Below are positions 62,509 to 64,000 of a stretch of DNA of 64,000 bases, piece by piece. Position 1 is the first letter of the stretch, and the number at the start of each line of letters is the position of its first letter. The notes under the pieces are model-generated. The model was not told the origin of the DNA and ran no database searches. It was given only the letters and a program-made list of their open reading frames with translations. A program made the position numbers and the translations under genes. This DNA comes from Novosphingobium sp. 9. GTDB lineage: Bacteria; Pseudomonadota; Alphaproteobacteria; Sphingomonadales; Sphingomonadaceae. The stretch is taken from positions 1,321,076 to 1,385,075 of the forward strand of contig NZ_CP022708.1 of NCBI RefSeq assembly GCF_025340265.1. The letters run 5' to 3'.

Positions 62509-64000
62509 TTAGAGCGTCACGCTGGCCGTGATGTTGAACGAACGGCCACGCGGGTCCGCGACGCGCGGCTCCCAGTCGCTGCCGCTGCCATAGTTGCTGT
62601 CGTACGAGATCGCGAACGGCGGATCGGTGTTGAACAGGTTGGTGATGCCCGCCGTCAGGCGCAGGTGGTCGATCCCGGTGTAGCTGGCCGAGAGGTTGTA
62701 GAGGATATAGGGCTTCACGTTCGTCACGTCGCAGCACGGATCGAACGTCCCCGCCGCCACACCCGGCAGCACCTGGTTCTTGTAGCCCGAGCGGAAGATC
62801 TGCGTCAGCGTGACCGACCAGTCCGAGGTCGAATAGCTGACATAGGCGTTGTGCTTCCAGCGCAGGCCCAGATCGTCGGCCAGCGAATAGACGCCCAGTT
62901 CGTCGATCGAGGCCGAACCGGCAGCGACCTTCTCCTTCTTTTCCAGCAACCAGGTGCCATCGAGGCCAACGTCCACCTGCCCGTGCGCGCCGATCGGCCA
63001 GGCGCCGTGGAAGGTGAAGTCGATGCCCTGCGTGGTGGTGCCGCCGGTGTTCACATAGGTATCGTCGACCAGCGTAAGGTTGCCGTTGGCGTCGTAGTGG
63101 AACTGGTCCTTGAACAGGTCGTAGTTGGTGAACAGGTACTGGAGCGCCAGCGTCTGGATCGTGTTCTTGCGCTTGATCAGCCACCAGTCCGCCGAGAACG
63201 AGATATTGTTCGCCGGCTGGAGCACCACGCCCGCGCCCCATTCGTCCGCCGTCTCCGGCCCCAGGTCGGTACGGCCGCCGTACTTGACCGAGAAGGTGTT
63301 GCCGTTGGTGCTCGACAGCGCCGGGCAGCCCGCCGCCACGTTCACTACGCCGCCTGCGCACTTGGCAGGATCGGCATAGTCGGCGCCGGTATAGACACTT
63401 TCATACGAGGCGTTGAACAGCTGGTTGAACGAGGGCACGCGGAACGCCGTGCTGTAGGACGCGCGGAACATGATCGGCTGCCACGGACGATACTTGATCG
63501 AGACCTTGGGATTGGTGGTGGTGCCAAAGCCCGAATAATCGTCGATACGACCCGCCGCGTCGACTTCCATGCCCTTGATGATCGGGATCAGGACTTCGGC
63601 ATAGGCCGCCTTCACCGTGCGGTGCACACCGTCGAGCGCGTTGCCGTTGTCGAACGGCGCGGAGTAGATCGTCTCCTGATCGACGCGGGTATCCCCGGTG
63701 AACTCGTACCCCTCGCGCCGCCAGTCGAGGCCGACCGCAGCCTTCACCGTGCCGGCCGGAAGATCGAACAGCGAACCGGTGACGGACGCACTGCCGTTCC
63801 ACACCGAATACTTGCCGTTATAGAGCGAAACGCCCGCCGCCGAAGCGGACTGCAACGCCGCCAGCCCCTCGGCGGACTGGGTTTCGCCCGCAAACAGGAA
63901 CGGATCGACATACCCGAGTTCAGCGCGCTCACGAGCTTGTCGGTATAGTAATAGCCCTGCCCCAGCACCGAGCCGGACTTGCTCTGGGTGTAGAGGCCGC
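62509..64000 (-). CDS. TonB-dependent receptor, C-terminal part, frameshifted as read
   Basis: The gene runs off the right edge, so the signal peptide and plug are missing. The visible ~498 residues form the beta-barrel, with alternating aromatic strands (IKYRPWQPIMFRASYSTAFR; FNQLFNASYESVYTGADY) and the C-terminal strand RSFNITASVTL ending in Leu rather than Phe. A disulfide-like Cys-Cys pair lies in GTFDPCCDVTN. The frame breaks at the CCC at 63913-63915. One more base restores SALNSGYVDPFLFAGET. The DPP-IV gene follows downstream; together they may serve uptake and use of peptides. The ligand is unknown. Confidence 0.85.
   Translation of the reverse strand, partial: RPLHPEQVRLGAGAGLLLYRQARERAELGYVDPFLFAGETQSAEGLAALQSASAAGVSLYNGKYSVWNGSASVTGSLFDLPAGTVKAAVGLDWRREGYEFTGDTRVDQETIYSAPFDNGNALDGVHRTVKAAYAEVLIPIIKGMEVDAAGRIDDYSGFGTTTNPKVSIKYRPWQPIMFRASYSTAFRVPSFNQLFNASYESVYTGADYADPAKCAGGVVNVAAGCPALSSTNGNTFSVKYGGRTDLGPETADEWGAGVVLQPANNISFSADWWLIKRKNTIQTLALQYLFTNYDLFKDQFHYDANGNLTLVDDTYVNTGGTTTQGIDFTFHGAWPIGAHGQVDVGLDGTWLLEKKEKVAAGSASIDELGVYSLADDLGLRWKHNAYVSYSTSDWSVTLTQIFRSGYKNQVLPGVAAGTFDPCCDVTNVKPYILYNLSASYTGIDHLRLTAGITNLFNTDPPFAISYDSNYGSGSDWEPRVADPRGRSFNITASVTL

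Overview
The window is GC-rich DNA from an alphaproteobacterium of the order Sphingomonadales, most likely Novosphingobium or a close relative. The evidence is a recA with the alphaproteobacterial SOS box (GTTC-N7-GTTC), the cell-cycle kinase CckA, many secreted peptidases and TonB-dependent receptors, and a D-mannonate dehydratase whose catalytic residues fall at exactly the numbers known for the Novosphingobium aromaticivorans enzyme (Tyr159, Asp210, His212, Glu236, Glu262). I see no rRNA, tRNA, CRISPR array, prophage or intact insertion sequence.

Layout: 1-4.7 kb, glutamate synthase (gltB 3' part, gltD) with a terminator. 4.8-6.7 kb, an AT-richer tract with gene relics and one membrane protein. 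6.7-10.9 kb, two secreted GH43-type glycosidases. 11.1-15.8 kb, recA and the overlapping set smpB, DUF2062, cckA. 16-24.9 kb, an S9 peptidase, dapA, a lytic transglycosylase, greB and a diguanylate cyclase with a large stem-loop leader, then glpK. 24.9-28.4 kb, glpF, glpD and glpR with repeated TTTCGTTT sites. 28.5-34.2 kb, M20 peptidase, TPR-sulfotransferase and TonB receptor. 34.3-38.2 kb, an RNase H-like protein, an unknown protein, a TpsB (ShlB/FhaC) transporter and a collagen-like lipoprotein. 38.5-44.1 kb, an unknown protein, a GST-like protein, a MocR regulator with divergent EamA exporter, and an ACS-type MFS carrier. 44.4-46.5 kb, manD and its GntR regulator. 46.7-50.9 kb, an Lrp regulator with divergent EamA exporter, a two-component system and an EF-hand protein. 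51-56.1 kb, an aldehyde dehydrogenase with an AcoR-like regulator, and an OPT transporter. 56.2-64 kb, a DUF3857/transglutaminase-like protein, a dipeptidyl-peptidase IV and a TonB receptor running off the end.

The genes point to a free-living heterotroph using plant-type polymers, uronates, glycerol and peptides. Several regulator-target pairs carry visible shared sites: GlpR, GntR/manD and AcoR-like/aldehyde dehydrogenase.

Two cautions and leads stand out. First, twelve single-base losses, all in G or C runs, break eleven genes including recA and gltD. They look like homopolymer undercalls, so I annotate these genes as single coding regions. Second, two roughly 170-190 bp composite palindromic elements share the same architecture and abut the stop codons of two unrelated genes. 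They look like a dispersed, possibly mobile, structured repeat family.
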